A stretch of 64,000 nucleotides of DNA from Pseudidiomarina atlantica (GCF_000753735.1 NZ_JPIN01000001.1:124001-188000), one strand, 5' to 3'. Numbered from the stretch's first letter, positions 1 to 8,240 are shown. The notes: generated from the sequence alone by a model not told the origin. Translations and numbers: made by a program.

Positions 1-686
1 AGAATAGCAGTCGACAGGGCAAAAGTGGTTTGCATCACCAAGCGACTGGTAATATTCGGAAAGATAACCCGGCTAAACATGTACCAGCGACTCACACCAT
101 TAAGGCGCGATGCGGTGACATATTCCTTGTAACGCTCATCGTAAATCGCATTGTGAACTTCATGAATAAATTGCGGTATCAAGACTAAGGTAATAGCAAA
201 CATCACGTTAAGAAGTGATGGTCCAAGAATGGCGATAATGACCAAAGCCAAAAGCAATGAGGGAATGGATAAAATCACATCAAGAAAATGGTTTAGCGTC
301 GAAGATTGCACCCCGCGTGACATTCCCGCCCAAGCGCCTATGCTGATACCAATAACAGCGGCAATCAATACCGCTAAAAGTGGATAGCCGAGGCTATAAA
401 CAGAACCAGCAATAATCCGCGACAGCACATCGCGACCAAGGTCATCGGTACCAAATAAAAAACGAATCTCACCCTGATCGCTCCAGCTAGGTGGTTGCAG
501 GATAGCGTCTGCAAATTGGCTATCAGGCGCGTAGGGAACTAACCACGGCGAGAAAATCATAATCAGCAAGGCTGCGCAGAGAAAATAGAAAGCTGCAACG
601 GCGAATGGATTGGCGTTTAAATGCAACCAGATTTGCCGCAGGGGCGAAGGTTCACGATGCTGAAAGTAAATATTAGCGTTCTGCAT
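1..686 (-). CDS. sapC: SapC, peptide ABC transporter permease (3' end cut by window edge)
   Basis: This is an inner-membrane permease of the SapABCDF ABC importer (DppC family), which is linked to antimicrobial-peptide resistance and peptide or putrescine transport in enterobacteria. About 228 N-terminal residues are visible; the family is near 296, so the C-terminus lies beyond base 1. The start ATG (684-686) gives MQNANIYF. A first membrane segment lies near residues 27-47, followed by the periplasmic segment GTDDLGRDVLSR typical of DppC/SapC. The EAA-type loop that contacts the ATPase is visible as EYVTASRLNGVSRW. The start overlaps the end of sapB by 14 bases, which suggests translational coupling. 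The ATPases SapD and SapF would be expected further left, outside the window. Confidence 0.9.
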   Translation of the reverse strand, partial: MQNANIYFQHREPSPLRQIWLHLNANPFAVAAFYFLCAALLIMIFSPWLVPYAPDSQFADAILQPPSWSDQGEIRFLFGTDDLGRDVLSRIIAGSVYSLGYPLLAVLIAAVIGISIGAWAGMSRGVQSSTLNHFLDVILSIPSLLLALVIIAILGPSLLNVMFAITLVLIPQFIHEVHNAIYDERYKEYVTASRLNGVSRWYMFSRVIFPNITSRLVMQTTFALSTAI

Positions 687-1704
687 AGAGTTCCTTCCGT
701 ACTTGCGGATAACGCCAGGCATGATAGAGCTCGACCAGCACATTCACTAATAAAATCAATGCGGCAAAGGTAAAAAGACCAGCCTGCATAACAGGATAAT
801 CGCGCTCATAAATACTTTTTACCAGCCAACTTCCGAGCCCCGGCCAATTAAAGATTACTTCAGTGATAATGATATTACTCATCAAAATACTGAACATCAG
901 GCCCAACTGCCTTACCACCGGCTGCATAGTATTGGGCATCACGTGCCGCCATAGAATGCGCCGGTCACTTAAACCACGGGCCCGTGCCGAACGAATATAG
1001 TTCTGTTGCATTACCTCAAGCATGCTATTACGGGTCACCCGCATCAACATGGTGGCAGGCATCATGGCCAACACCAGCACCGGTAACCACAAATGGCTGA
1101 TGGCATCGGCAAAGGCAGCGCTGCGATAAGGACTGTCGCTCAAACCAATATCCAACAAAATAGCCCCGCTACTCACCTCGATATCGAACAATGGATTGAT
1201 TTGTCCTGAGATAGGCGTCCATCCCAGTTTTACCGCGAACAATAAAATGAGTAACTGCGCGAGCCAAAACACGGGAATCGAGTAGGCACTCAGGCTCAGC
1301 CCCATGACGAGGCGGTCAAGTGCACCACGTCGCTGTCCTGCGGCGTACAAGCCTAGCGGTGCACCAATAACCATGGCCACAATCATTGCCAGCAGTGAAA
1401 GCTCGACGGTCGCGCCAAGGAGCGGCAGTAGTTCCTGAAAAACTGGCTGTTGGGTGCTCAACGATTGGCCCCATTCGCCACGTAAAAGATGTCCAAGGAA
1501 ATTGCTGTATTGCGCGAGAATACCTTGGTCAAAAGCACGCGTGGCAGTGGCCAGTTGATAGTTCAGCGCATCACTGGCACGGACTCCACTCATATTGGTC
1601 AGCGGATCACCAGGGAAGAAGTAGTTAAGTGAAAATATGAAGACGGTAAGTAACCATAGCGTAATAAGCAGCAGCATCATCCGTCGTAGGGTGTAGCGAA
1701 TCAT
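673..1704 (-). CDS. sapB: SapB, peptide ABC transporter permease
   Basis: This is the second permease of the Sap transporter (DppB family), 343 residues against about 321 in E. coli. An N-terminal membrane segment (LLLITLWLLTVFIFSLNYFF, about residues 11-30) is followed by the PGDPL motif found in DppB-type permeases. Further membrane segments occur near 100-120, 140-160, 205-220 and 275-330. The EAA loop reads ARARGLSDRRILWRHVMPN near residue 240. The start overlaps the sapA stop by four bases and the end overlaps sapC, so sapA, sapB and sapC form one transcription unit. SapB pairs with SapC to form the channel. Confidence 0.93.
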   Translation of the reverse strand: MIRYTLRRMMLLLITLWLLTVFIFSLNYFFPGDPLTNMSGVRASDALNYQLATATRAFDQGILAQYSNFLGHLLRGEWGQSLSTQQPVFQELLPLLGATVELSLLAMIVAMVIGAPLGLYAAGQRRGALDRLVMGLSLSAYSIPVFWLAQLLILLFAVKLGWTPISGQINPLFDIEVSSGAILLDIGLSDSPYRSAAFADAISHLWLPVLVLAMMPATMLMRVTRNSMLEVMQQNYIRSARARGLSDRRILWRHVMPNTMQPVVRQLGLMFSILMSNIIITEVIFNWPGLGSWLVKSIYERDYPVMQAGLFTFAALILLVNVLVELYHAWRYPQVRKELYAER

Positions 1705-3347
1705 GGCTGTACTCCGGCTGATTCGGTCGCGGCCGTATCGACATGGCGTGCGAAGCGAAAATTGACGCCGCCATAGGCGGGTACTTCAACGCCTTGAATA
1801 TCTCCACGGTAGGCTTGAAAACGCATTGAGTTAGCGATAGGAATCAAGGGAACCTCGCGGTAAACCCAATTTTCGACCTCTTGATACAGCTGTTTACGTT
1901 TAGCGTTTTCTTGCTCACGAATGGCTTCAGCGAGTAATTCATCAAACTCAGCGTTACACCAGTTGGCGCGGTTGGTCCCCACAGCCTTAGCATTACAACT
2001 AAGCAGTGGCCGGAAAAAATTATCTGGGTCAGCATTGTCGGCGATCCAGCCAATCAGCACACTATCGTGTTCATCGCGTGCCAAACGCCGACGAAACGCG
2101 TTCCATTCATAGCTCACGATTTCCGCGCGCACGCCAATTTGTGCCAAGTCAGCTTGGATCAACTCAGCCATGCGCTGGGCATTGGGGTTGTAGGCACGTT
2201 GGACCGGCATTGCCCACAATTCAAAATCGAAACCGTCCGCATAGCCGGCCTCGGCTAGCAGCTCCTTCGCATAAGCAGGGTCGTAGCCGTGGGTTTGGTC
2301 AACTGGACTGAACGCCCACGAAGTTTCCGGCAAAATACCTGTCGCTAGGCGTGCATTGCCGTTATAGACATTTTGGATAATGGCTGGACGATTAATGGCA
2401 TAGGCGAGCGCGCGTCGCACTCTGACATCGTCAAAGGGCGGATGCTGGGTATTAAACGCCCAGAACGCGCTATTGGGGTTGACGGTACCGCTGATACGAA
2501 TCTCATCTTCGGTATCAAGTAATGCCAATTCTTCGACTAACGGGTACGGAATTACATCACATTCACCGGTAATCAGTTTTAGCATGCGCTTGTTGGCGTT
2601 TGGAGTAATGCTATAGACCAGTTGTTCGATGTGTGCCGGCGTGCGCCAGTAATTGGTGTTACGTGCGTAGCGAATCAACAAGTCTTTGCGAAATTCATCA
2701 AACACGAACGGCCCTGTGCCAACTGGCTGCTGGTCTATCAAACCTGGCGTTCCACGTTCGAGTAAAGTAGCGCCGTACTCGGCTGAAAGGATAATCGCAA
2801 AATCGGTGGCGAGATTTGCTAAAAACGAGCTGTCGCTGCGGCTCAAATAGAAATCAACGGTTTGCGGATCGACTGCAACAACGCGTTCAATCAATCGATT
2901 GAGGCCACTGGCGGTAAAGAACGGATAATTGCCGCCGTTGATATCATGATACGGATGCCCTTCGTCAAGCCAACGGCGAAAACTAAACACGATGTCTTCA
3001 GCATTGAGCGGGCGGGTTGGCGTGAACCAGGGTGTCTGGTGAAAGGCGACATCTTCACGCAACTCAAAGCGATAGCGCGTCCCGTCATCGAGTGTCTGCC
3101 ATGCTGTTGCTAGGGCAGGAATAAAGTCTTGCTGGTCTTCGTCATAATCGAGCAGACGATCATAAAGTTGTGCTGAGGTCGCATCTATCGTCGTGCCTGA
3201 CGTACCCAGCTGCGGATTGAAGCTCTCCGGATTTCCCTCAGAACAATAAATGAGACCTTCTTTCAGGGGCTCTACCTGATTACCTGCCGGACTGCAGGCT
3301 TGCAGCAGCAACAAAGGGGTGAGCCAAGTCAGTCGCCAGAGCGTCAT
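1701..3347 (-). CDS. sapA: SapA, peptide-binding protein, apparently a lipoprotein
   Basis: This is a solute-binding protein of family 5 (OppA/DppA/SapA), 548 residues, which captures peptides in the periplasm for SapBC. The first 18 residues form a short hydrophobic signal ending in a lipobox (LLLLQAC, Cys18), so the protein is probably lipid-anchored; the E. coli SapA has an ordinary cleaved signal peptide. The body has the family pattern: ESFNPQLGTSGTT near residue 40, and FDDVRVRRALAYAINR near 305, typical of SBP family 5. The ATG lies immediately after the pspF stop codon with no gap, so the gene must be read from pspF mRNA or from a promoter inside pspF. Confidence 0.92.
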   Translation of the reverse strand: MTLWRLTWLTPLLLLQACSPAGNQVEPLKEGLIYCSEGNPESFNPQLGTSGTTIDATSAQLYDRLLDYDEDQQDFIPALATAWQTLDDGTRYRFELREDVAFHQTPWFTPTRPLNAEDIVFSFRRWLDEGHPYHDINGGNYPFFTASGLNRLIERVVAVDPQTVDFYLSRSDSSFLANLATDFAIILSAEYGATLLERGTPGLIDQQPVGTGPFVFDEFRKDLLIRYARNTNYWRTPAHIEQLVYSITPNANKRMLKLITGECDVIPYPLVEELALLDTEDEIRISGTVNPNSAFWAFNTQHPPFDDVRVRRALAYAINRPAIIQNVYNGNARLATGILPETSWAFSPVDQTHGYDPAYAKELLAEAGYADGFDFELWAMPVQRAYNPNAQRMAELIQADLAQIGVRAEIVSYEWNAFRRRLARDEHDSVLIGWIADNADPDNFFRPLLSCNAKAVGTNRANWCNAEFDELLAEAIREQENAKRKQLYQEVENWVYREVPLIPIANSMRFQAYRGDIQGVEVPAYGGVNFRFARHVDTAATESAGVQP

Positions 3348-4433
3348 TTAATTCGTCGATCCATCCAATAGGGAATATTTTTTTAAGTAACCACGTAATT
3401 GATGATAGGTCAGACCCAGCAATTCTGCGGTTTTCTTTTGATTGAATTGTGCATGTTGCAGTGCTTGTTGTAAAACCTCAGTTTCGAATTGTGCGGTAAC
3501 TTCTTTGAAGTCGATCGGACCACAATCAAAATTGACGGTTTTCAAGACATTTTCAGTGTCTTGCTGCGGTTGTTGCTCGTCGCTATTAGCAGGCTTGGTT
3601 CCAACTGTATTTGCTGCGCTTGCTTTACGATGGGCTGCAGCTGCCGGCCGCCATGGACTGGCGAAGGGATCAAGGGTGATCTGATCGAGCGGAATGGCAC
3701 CACTGCCAAGCCGATAAACGGAGCGTTCAACGACATTCTTAAGTTCACGAATGTTACCTGGCCAGTCGTATTCGAGCAGCGCGTTACGTGCACGCTCGGT
3801 AAAGCCACTGAATAATTCATAGCCGAGTTCGCGCGCCATTTGAATCGCGAAATGTTCGGCTAAAATTAAAATGTCGTCACGGCGTTCACGCAGTGGTGGA
3901 AGGGTAATGACGTCGAACGCCAGCCGATCAAGAAGATCGGCGCGGAATTCGCCGCGCTCGGCGAGTGCGGGTAAATCTTCGTTAGTTGCTGCAATTAAGC
4001 GGACATCAACTGAGACAGTCTTACTGCCGCCAACGCGCTCAAATTCACCGTATTCAATCACGCGGAGGATTTTTTCTTGAACTAGGGCTGAGGTGTTCGC
4101 GAGCTCGTCAAGAAACAACGTGCCTTGGTCGGCGCGCTCGAAACGTCCCTCGTGGCGTTTTTGTGCGCCAGTAAAGGCACCGGCTTCGTGACCAAATAAT
4201 TCACTTTCGAGCAAACTCTCGCTAAGGGCTGCGCAATTAAGTTTTACGTAATTTTGTTGCCAACGCTGCGATAAGAAGTGCAAACGCGCCGCGATGAGTT
4301 CTTTACCGGTGCCCCGTTCGCCAATAATAAGCACTGGTTTATTGAGCGGGGCGATTTGTGAAACCTGCTCGAGCACGGCAAGGAAACTATTGGCTTGACC
4401 GATTAAATTATCAGCCTCACGAGGGCGATTCAT
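3348..4433 (-). CDS. pspF: PspF, sigma-54 activator of the phage-shock operon
   Basis: This is an AAA+ enhancer-binding protein that opens sigma-54 promoters of the psp genes. Its 361 residues start directly with the AAA+ domain and have no N-terminal receiver, as expected for PspF, which is held in check by PspA instead. Visible motifs are Walker A GERGTGKE (38-45), the sigma-54 contact loop GAFTGA (85-90) and the C-terminal Fis-type helix-turn-helix NQKKTAELLGLTYHQLRGYL. A linker of about 60 residues rich in Ala, Ser and Gln separates the two. The gene is divergent from pspA across a 225-base regulatory region and runs directly into sapA. Confidence 0.95.
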   Translation of the reverse strand: MNRPREADNLIGQANSFLAVLEQVSQIAPLNKPVLIIGERGTGKELIAARLHFLSQRWQQNYVKLNCAALSESLLESELFGHEAGAFTGAQKRHEGRFERADQGTLFLDELANTSALVQEKILRVIEYGEFERVGGSKTVSVDVRLIAATNEDLPALAERGEFRADLLDRLAFDVITLPPLRERRDDILILAEHFAIQMARELGYELFSGFTERARNALLEYDWPGNIRELKNVVERSVYRLGSGAIPLDQITLDPFASPWRPAAAAHRKASAANTVGTKPANSDEQQPQQDTENVLKTVNFDCGPIDFKEVTAQFETEVLQQALQHAQFNQKKTAELLGLTYHQLRGYLKKYSLLDGSTN

Positions 4434-4475
4434 GGCAGCGTTCCTCTATTTATTATTGTACAACTGCTGAGATTG

Positions 4476-4486
4476 GCGAATTTCGC
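4476..4486. promoter_or_regulatory. Palindrome GCGAATTTCGC, candidate PspF upstream site
   Basis: An 11-bp perfect inverted repeat (GCGAA-T-TTCGC) lies about 125-135 bases before the expected pspA transcription start and just at the expected start of pspF transcription. In E. coli PspF binds upstream activating sequences at roughly this distance, and binding also represses pspF. A second element, TTAGTGTATTTGATAAC (4493-4509), lies beside it. Assignment to PspF is an inference from position and symmetry. Confidence 0.4.
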
Positions 4487-4494
4487 TAATAATT

Positions 4495-4522
4495 AGTGTA
4501 TTTGATAACCGCTAGCATTCAA
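4495..4522 (-). promoter_or_regulatory. Candidate sigma-70 promoter of pspF
   Basis: Read on the minus strand, TTGAAT (4517-4522) and TACACT (4495-4500) are separated by 16 bases, a fair -35/-10 pair that would start pspF transcription near 4488. The start would fall on the palindrome at 4476-4486, which fits the autorepression known for PspF in E. coli. Confidence 0.5.
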
Positions 4523-4584
4523 ATAAAAATTTGCAATCAGTCGTAAATGAATGAAATTCAGCAGTTTATGTAGGTTTTGAAAAG

Positions 4585-4601
4585 TTGGCATGGTATCTGC
4601 A
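4585..4601 (+). promoter_or_regulatory. Sigma-54 promoter of pspABC
   Basis: TTGGCATGGTATCTGCA matches the sigma-54 consensus (YTGGCACGrNNNTTGCW) at all but two positions, with the GG and GC dinucleotides at the required spacing of ten bases. The transcript would start near 4612, about 47 bases before the pspA ATG. It faces pspA and lies downstream of the divergent pspF gene, as in E. coli. Confidence 0.85.
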
Positions 4602-4658
4602 TTAATTTCGATGACCGTAACAGTAACAGTTTTTAAAACATAAGATGAGGACACGAAC

Positions 4659-5339
4659 ATGGGTATCTTTTCACGTTTTACTGATATCGTAAATTCGAAC
4701 ATCAATGCCATTTTGGATAAAGCTGAAGATCCAGAGAAAATGGTGCGCTTAATTATTCAAGAAATGGAAGATACATTGGTAGAAGTGCGTTCAACATCAG
4801 CGCGCTTGATTGCCGAGAAAAAAGACACTGAGCGTCAAATGTCACGCTACGAACTTGAAGTTGCTGAGTGGGAAAAGAAAGCTGAGCTGGCTTTAAGTAA
4901 AGATCGTGACGACTTAGCGCGCTTGGCTTTGGTTGAGAAACGTAAAGCCGCCGATGCAGTGACTAGCTTGCAGACGGATGTTGAACGTATTAATGAGCAT
5001 CTGAACCGCATGAACGAAGAGGTGGGTCAGTTGCAAGAGAAATTGGCGGATGCAAAAGCACGGCAGAAAACCATTATCATGCGTCAACGCGCTGCCAGTA
5101 GCCGTTTAGAAGTGAAAAAACGTATTGATAGCGGCAAAATCGACGATGCAATGTTGCGCTTCGAGCGTTATGAGTCAAAAATTGATGACTTAGAATCGCA
5201 AGTTGAAGCCTATGACATGGGCAAAAAATCACTACGTGATGAATTCGCTGAACTTGAAGGCGAAGATAAAATCAACGACGAGTTAGAAGCTTTAAAAGCT
5301 CGCGTTAAAAAAGACACTAAAGACACCAAAGCTGAATAA
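4659..5339 (+). CDS. pspA: PspA, phage-shock protein A (ESCRT-III/IM30 family)
   Basis: This is a 226-residue peripheral inner-membrane protein that stabilises damaged membranes and, when free, inhibits PspF. It is almost entirely heptad-rich coiled coil, as in the PspA/Vipp1 family. The N-terminus MGIFSRFTDIVNSNINAILD is the amphipathic membrane-binding helix, followed by DKAEDPEKMVRLIIQEMEDT, a family hallmark. Length matches E. coli PspA (222). The ATG follows GATGAGGA at a suitable distance. It is the first gene of pspABC under the sigma-54 promoter at 4585-4601. The C-terminal tail is Lys/Asp-rich (about residues 210-226) and is less conserved. Confidence 0.97.
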   Translation: MGIFSRFTDIVNSNINAILDKAEDPEKMVRLIIQEMEDTLVEVRSTSARLIAEKKDTERQMSRYELEVAEWEKKAELALSKDRDDLARLALVEKRKAADAVTSLQTDVERINEHLNRMNEEVGQLQEKLADAKARQKTIIMRQRAASSRLEVKKRIDSGKIDDAMLRFERYESKIDDLESQVEAYDMGKKSLRDEFAELEGEDKINDELEALKARVKKDTKDTKAE

Positions 5340-5358
5340 GCGATGCGGCAGCAGGGTA

Positions 5359-5378
5359 TCACCCGCGCTTGCGGGTGA
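5359..5378 (+). other. Hairpin between pspA and pspB
   Basis: An eight-base-pair perfect stem (TCACCCGC/GCGGGTGA) with a GCTT tetraloop follows the pspA stop by 19 bases. No U-run follows, so it is not a standard terminator. It could protect the 3' end of a pspA-only mRNA and so make PspA more abundant than PspB and PspC; that is an inference. Confidence 0.55.
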
Positions 5379-5413
5379 CAGCCAAGCCGACAAACTTAAA
5401 GGGAACAAAAGCA

Positions 5414-5653
5414 ATGGCAGACATACTTGTACCGATGATCGCAGTGCCACTGATTCTATTCATGATTTTTGTGGCACCCATTTGGGTCATCATGCATTAC
5501 CGGAGTAAGCGCAAGATTGGCCAAGGGTTATCGGCCGACGAGTTGCAAAACCTGCAGCAACTTGCGCAGCAAGCAGAACAAATGCGCGAACGTATTAAAA
5601 CCCTAGAATCTATTCTGGATGCGGACGCGCCGACTTGGAGGGACCGCAAATGA
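5414..5653 (+). CDS. pspB: PspB, phage-shock membrane protein B
   Basis: This is a small inner-membrane protein of 79 residues that acts with PspC to sense membrane stress and release PspF from PspA. It has one N-terminal membrane segment (about residues 5-27, rich in Ile, Val and Phe) and a cytoplasmic helix ending QMRERIKTLESILDADAPTW, nearly identical in pattern to the E. coli PspB C-terminus. The ATG at 5414 is chosen over an in-frame TTG at 5369 because AAAGGGA precedes it and because the length then fits the family (74 in E. coli). The stop overlaps the pspC start (ATGA). Confidence 0.95.
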   Translation: MADILVPMIAVPLILFMIFVAPIWVIMHYRSKRKIGQGLSADELQNLQQLAQQAEQMRERIKTLESILDADAPTWRDRK

Positions 5654-6057
5654 GTTACAGCGACGATCCAAAACCACGACGTCAGTTGCTCCGCGATAAG
5701 CAAAACGCAAAAATCGCGGGCGTCTGTGCCGGCATAGCGAATTACTTCAATATCGAAGCTTGGCTGGTACGGATCATTGTCGTCACTGCGGTCATCTTTG
5801 GTCATGGCTTTGTGATTATTTTGTATATCGCCGCGTGGATGATCCTAGATGAGAAGCCGCTAACCGATGCACAAGGCAAAACAGAACATAAACCGATTGG
5901 CCTCAAAACCAAGGTCTATGAAGCGGGTGAACCGCCGCGTCGAGCCTTTCATGAAATCGACCATGAGTTCCGTGAACTGGAATCACGCTTACAGGCGATG
6001 GAACGCTATGTGACCTCAAACGCTTATCAAGTCGACCGCGAATTGAAGAACCTTTAA
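5650..6057 (+). CDS. pspC: PspC, phage-shock membrane protein C
   Basis: This is a 135-residue inner-membrane partner of PspB. A PspC domain occupies about residues 12-75: RDKQNAKIAGVCAGIANYF, then a hydrophobic segment (IIVVTAVIFGHGFVIILYIA, about 45-64) ending in AWMILDEKP. The C-terminal part is a predicted cytoplasmic helix (DHEFRELESRLQAMERYVTS), matching the leucine-zipper-like tail of E. coli PspC. The ATG overlaps the pspB stop by four bases, which implies translational coupling. No pspD, pspE or pspG follows, and no clear terminator is seen after the stop. Confidence 0.95.
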   Translation: MSYSDDPKPRRQLLRDKQNAKIAGVCAGIANYFNIEAWLVRIIVVTAVIFGHGFVIILYIAAWMILDEKPLTDAQGKTEHKPIGLKTKVYEAGEPPRRAFHEIDHEFRELESRLQAMERYVTSNAYQVDRELKNL

Positions 6058-6105
6058 TTTGTCCGAGCGCAAGTTTTTAGTGGAAAATTTGCGTTACACC
6101 TGCCA

Positions 6106-6133
6106 CGCAACTCTGTCATTCTGACAAGTTGCG
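6106..6133 (+). other. Inverted repeat in the leader of the methionine gamma-lyase gene
   Basis: CGCAACTcTGTCA and TGACAAGTTGCG form a 12-bp stem with one bulged base around a TTC loop. It starts 48 bases after pspC and ends 54 bases before the next ATG. No U-run follows. A second, smaller stem (GCATG/CATGC, 6138-6152) comes next. It may be an operator or an RNA leader; nothing in the sequence identifies it as a known riboswitch. Confidence 0.5.
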
Positions 6134-6187
6134 TTGCGCATGGGCAGCATGCACTCTTGAGAGCAACTACAGGAGGACATACTGCCA

Positions 6188-7435
6188 ATGCGCGATAACC
6201 CTAATAACAAATCGCAATGGCAGCCAGCAACCATGACCATCCACGCGGGAAAGCACGCGGATGAGCATGGTGCTTTGGTTGCACCGCTTTATCAAACCGC
6301 CACCTTTGCTTTTGCAAATACGGCGCAGGGCTCTGCGCGTTTTGCCGGCGAAGAGGACGGCTACATCTACAGTCGACTCGGCAACCCCACCATTGCTCAA
6401 CTCGAACAACGGGTTGCCGCTCTCGAAGGCTATCCGGCAGCGGCAGCAAGTGCGACGGGTATGGGGGCTGTCTCAGCGGCGATGCTCGCATTCTTGCAGC
6501 AAGGCGATCACGTGGTGGTGGCTGACGCCATTTACGGCTGTAGCTTTGCCTTGTTTTCGCATCTATTCCGCAAGTTTGGCATCAGCGTTGATTTTGTTGA
6601 CATGACCGACCCGGCCAACGTGCAAGCGGCGATGCGAGCCAACACCAAAATGGTATTTATTGAAACGCCAGCGAATCCGCATTTAAAAGTGATTGATATT
6701 GCAGCCGTTAGTGCTATTGCAAAACAACGACAAGCACGGGTGATTGTCGACAACACTTTCATGACCCCGCTACTGCAACAGCCACGCAAACAGGGCGCGG
6801 ATATTGTCATTCACAGTGCGACCAAATATTTAAATGGGCATGGCGATGTCGTCGCTGGCGTTATTTGTGCGAGCCAAGAAGATATCGAGCTGATCAAAGC
6901 AACGACGTTAAAGGACATGGGGGCTACCATGAGTCCGCATGATGCTTGGTTGATTTTACGTGGTTTAAAAACCCTCGATGTGCGAATGGAACGCCATTGC
7001 AAGAACGCGCAAGTGATCGCCGAGTTCTTGCAGCAGCACCCGCGCGTGCGTGAAGTCTATTACCCTGGCTTGCCGGGACATCCAGCGCAAGCTTTGTTGG
7101 GCACACAAATGCAAGGAGCGGGCGCAGTGATTGCGTTTGAACTAGACGGCACTATCGATGACGCTCGCAATATGCTCGATAGTCTACAATTAATAACTAT
7201 AGCAGTGAGTCTTGGCGATGCCGAAACTCTGATTCAACATCCAGCGTCGATGACGCATTCGCCGTATACGCCTGAAGCACGCGCTAAAGCTGGTATCAGC
7301 GATACCTTGATTCGCATTGCCGTTGGGCTAGAAGCGGTCACAGATATTCAAAATGATTTGGCGCAAGCGCTTGAGCGTACTTTTGCGGCCACTACTAATA
7401 CAGAACAACAAGGGGAAACTTTGACTTATGGGTAA
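6188..7435 (+). CDS. mdeA: Methionine gamma-lyase
   Basis: This PLP enzyme of the Cys/Met metabolism family (415 residues) is expected to split L-methionine into methanethiol, 2-oxobutyrate and ammonia. YSRLGNPT near residue 61 binds cofactor, and the Schiff-base lysine is Lys213 in SATKYLNGHGDV. The pair Tyr116-Gly-Cys118 corresponds to Tyr114 and Cys116 of the Pseudomonas putida enzyme; that cysteine is characteristic of methionine gamma-lyases and is absent from most cystathionine lyases and synthases, which favours this call. The ATG is preceded by AGGAGG at a spacing of about 11 bases. The end overlaps phhA by eight bases, so it is cotranscribed with phenylalanine breakdown genes, an unusual partnership. 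Confidence 0.85.
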   Translation: MRDNPNNKSQWQPATMTIHAGKHADEHGALVAPLYQTATFAFANTAQGSARFAGEEDGYIYSRLGNPTIAQLEQRVAALEGYPAAAASATGMGAVSAAMLAFLQQGDHVVVADAIYGCSFALFSHLFRKFGISVDFVDMTDPANVQAAMRANTKMVFIETPANPHLKVIDIAAVSAIAKQRQARVIVDNTFMTPLLQQPRKQGADIVIHSATKYLNGHGDVVAGVICASQEDIELIKATTLKDMGATMSPHDAWLILRGLKTLDVRMERHCKNAQVIAEFLQQHPRVREVYYPGLPGHPAQALLGTQMQGAGAVIAFELDGTIDDARNMLDSLQLITIAVSLGDAETLIQHPASMTHSPYTPEARAKAGISDTLIRIAVGLEAVTDIQNDLAQALERTFAATTNTEQQGETLTYG

Positions 7436-8222
7436 ACAAAGCCAATACGTTTCACGCCAGCCAGACGAACATGGCATTATCGCCTGGAGTGACGAAGACA
7501 ACGCAGTATGGCGCGATTTGGTTGCTCGCCAGTTAAAACATATTCCGGGCAAAGCCTGTGACGAATATATGCATGGTCTTGAACTGTTAGACTTACCGCA
7601 GGATCGCATTCCACAACTGCATGAAATCAATCGGGTATTAGAAAGTACCACCGGTTGGCAAGTTGCACAGGTTCCAGCATTAATTCCATTTGACGAATTC
7701 TTTCGGCTATTGGCCAACAAACAATTTCCAGTGGCGACTTTTATTCGCACCCGAGAAGAGTTCGATTACTTGCAAGAACCCGATATTTTTCACGAAATAT
7801 TCGGCCATTGCCCATTGTTGACCAATCCTGCGTTTGCGCACTTTACCCATCAGTACGGTAAATTAGGCCTCAATGCGACACCCAAAGAGCGGGTGTATTT
7901 GGCGCGTCTGTACTGGTTCACCGTCGAATTTGGTTTATTGAATACCAAAGATGGATTACGTATTTACGGCGGCGGTATCTTATCGTCCCCAGGCGAGACA
8001 GAGTATGCGATTCACAGTGACAAGCCTGAGCGTAAGCCATTGGTGCCACTTGATGCACTGCGTACGCCGTATCGGATTGATATCATGCAACCGATATACT
8101 ACACCCTAGAATCGACCGAACAATTATTTGAAATTGCCGACTTAGACATTATGGCGCTCGTTCGCGAGGCCATGGAACTCGGCTTATTCGAACCTAAATT
8201 TCCACCCAAAAATGCAGCTTAA
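7428..8222 (+). CDS. phhA: Phenylalanine 4-hydroxylase
   Basis: This is an iron- and tetrahydropterin-dependent monooxygenase of 264 residues that converts phenylalanine to tyrosine, of the short bacterial form without a regulatory ACT domain. The metal-binding motif is plain: PDIFHEIFGHCPLL gives the two His ligands and LYWFTVEFGLL the Glu. The segment RIYGGGILSSPGE is also typical of the family. Length matches P. aeruginosa PhhA (262). It overlaps the methionine gamma-lyase gene by eight bases and is followed 18 bases later by phhB, which recycles its cofactor. Confidence 0.96.
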   Translation: MGKQSQYVSRQPDEHGIIAWSDEDNAVWRDLVARQLKHIPGKACDEYMHGLELLDLPQDRIPQLHEINRVLESTTGWQVAQVPALIPFDEFFRLLANKQFPVATFIRTREEFDYLQEPDIFHEIFGHCPLLTNPAFAHFTHQYGKLGLNATPKERVYLARLYWFTVEFGLLNTKDGLRIYGGGILSSPGETEYAIHSDKPERKPLVPLDALRTPYRIDIMQPIYYTLESTEQLFEIADLDIMALVREAMELGLFEPKFPPKNAA

Positions 8223-8240
8223 AAGTAGTTGGAGTAATGA

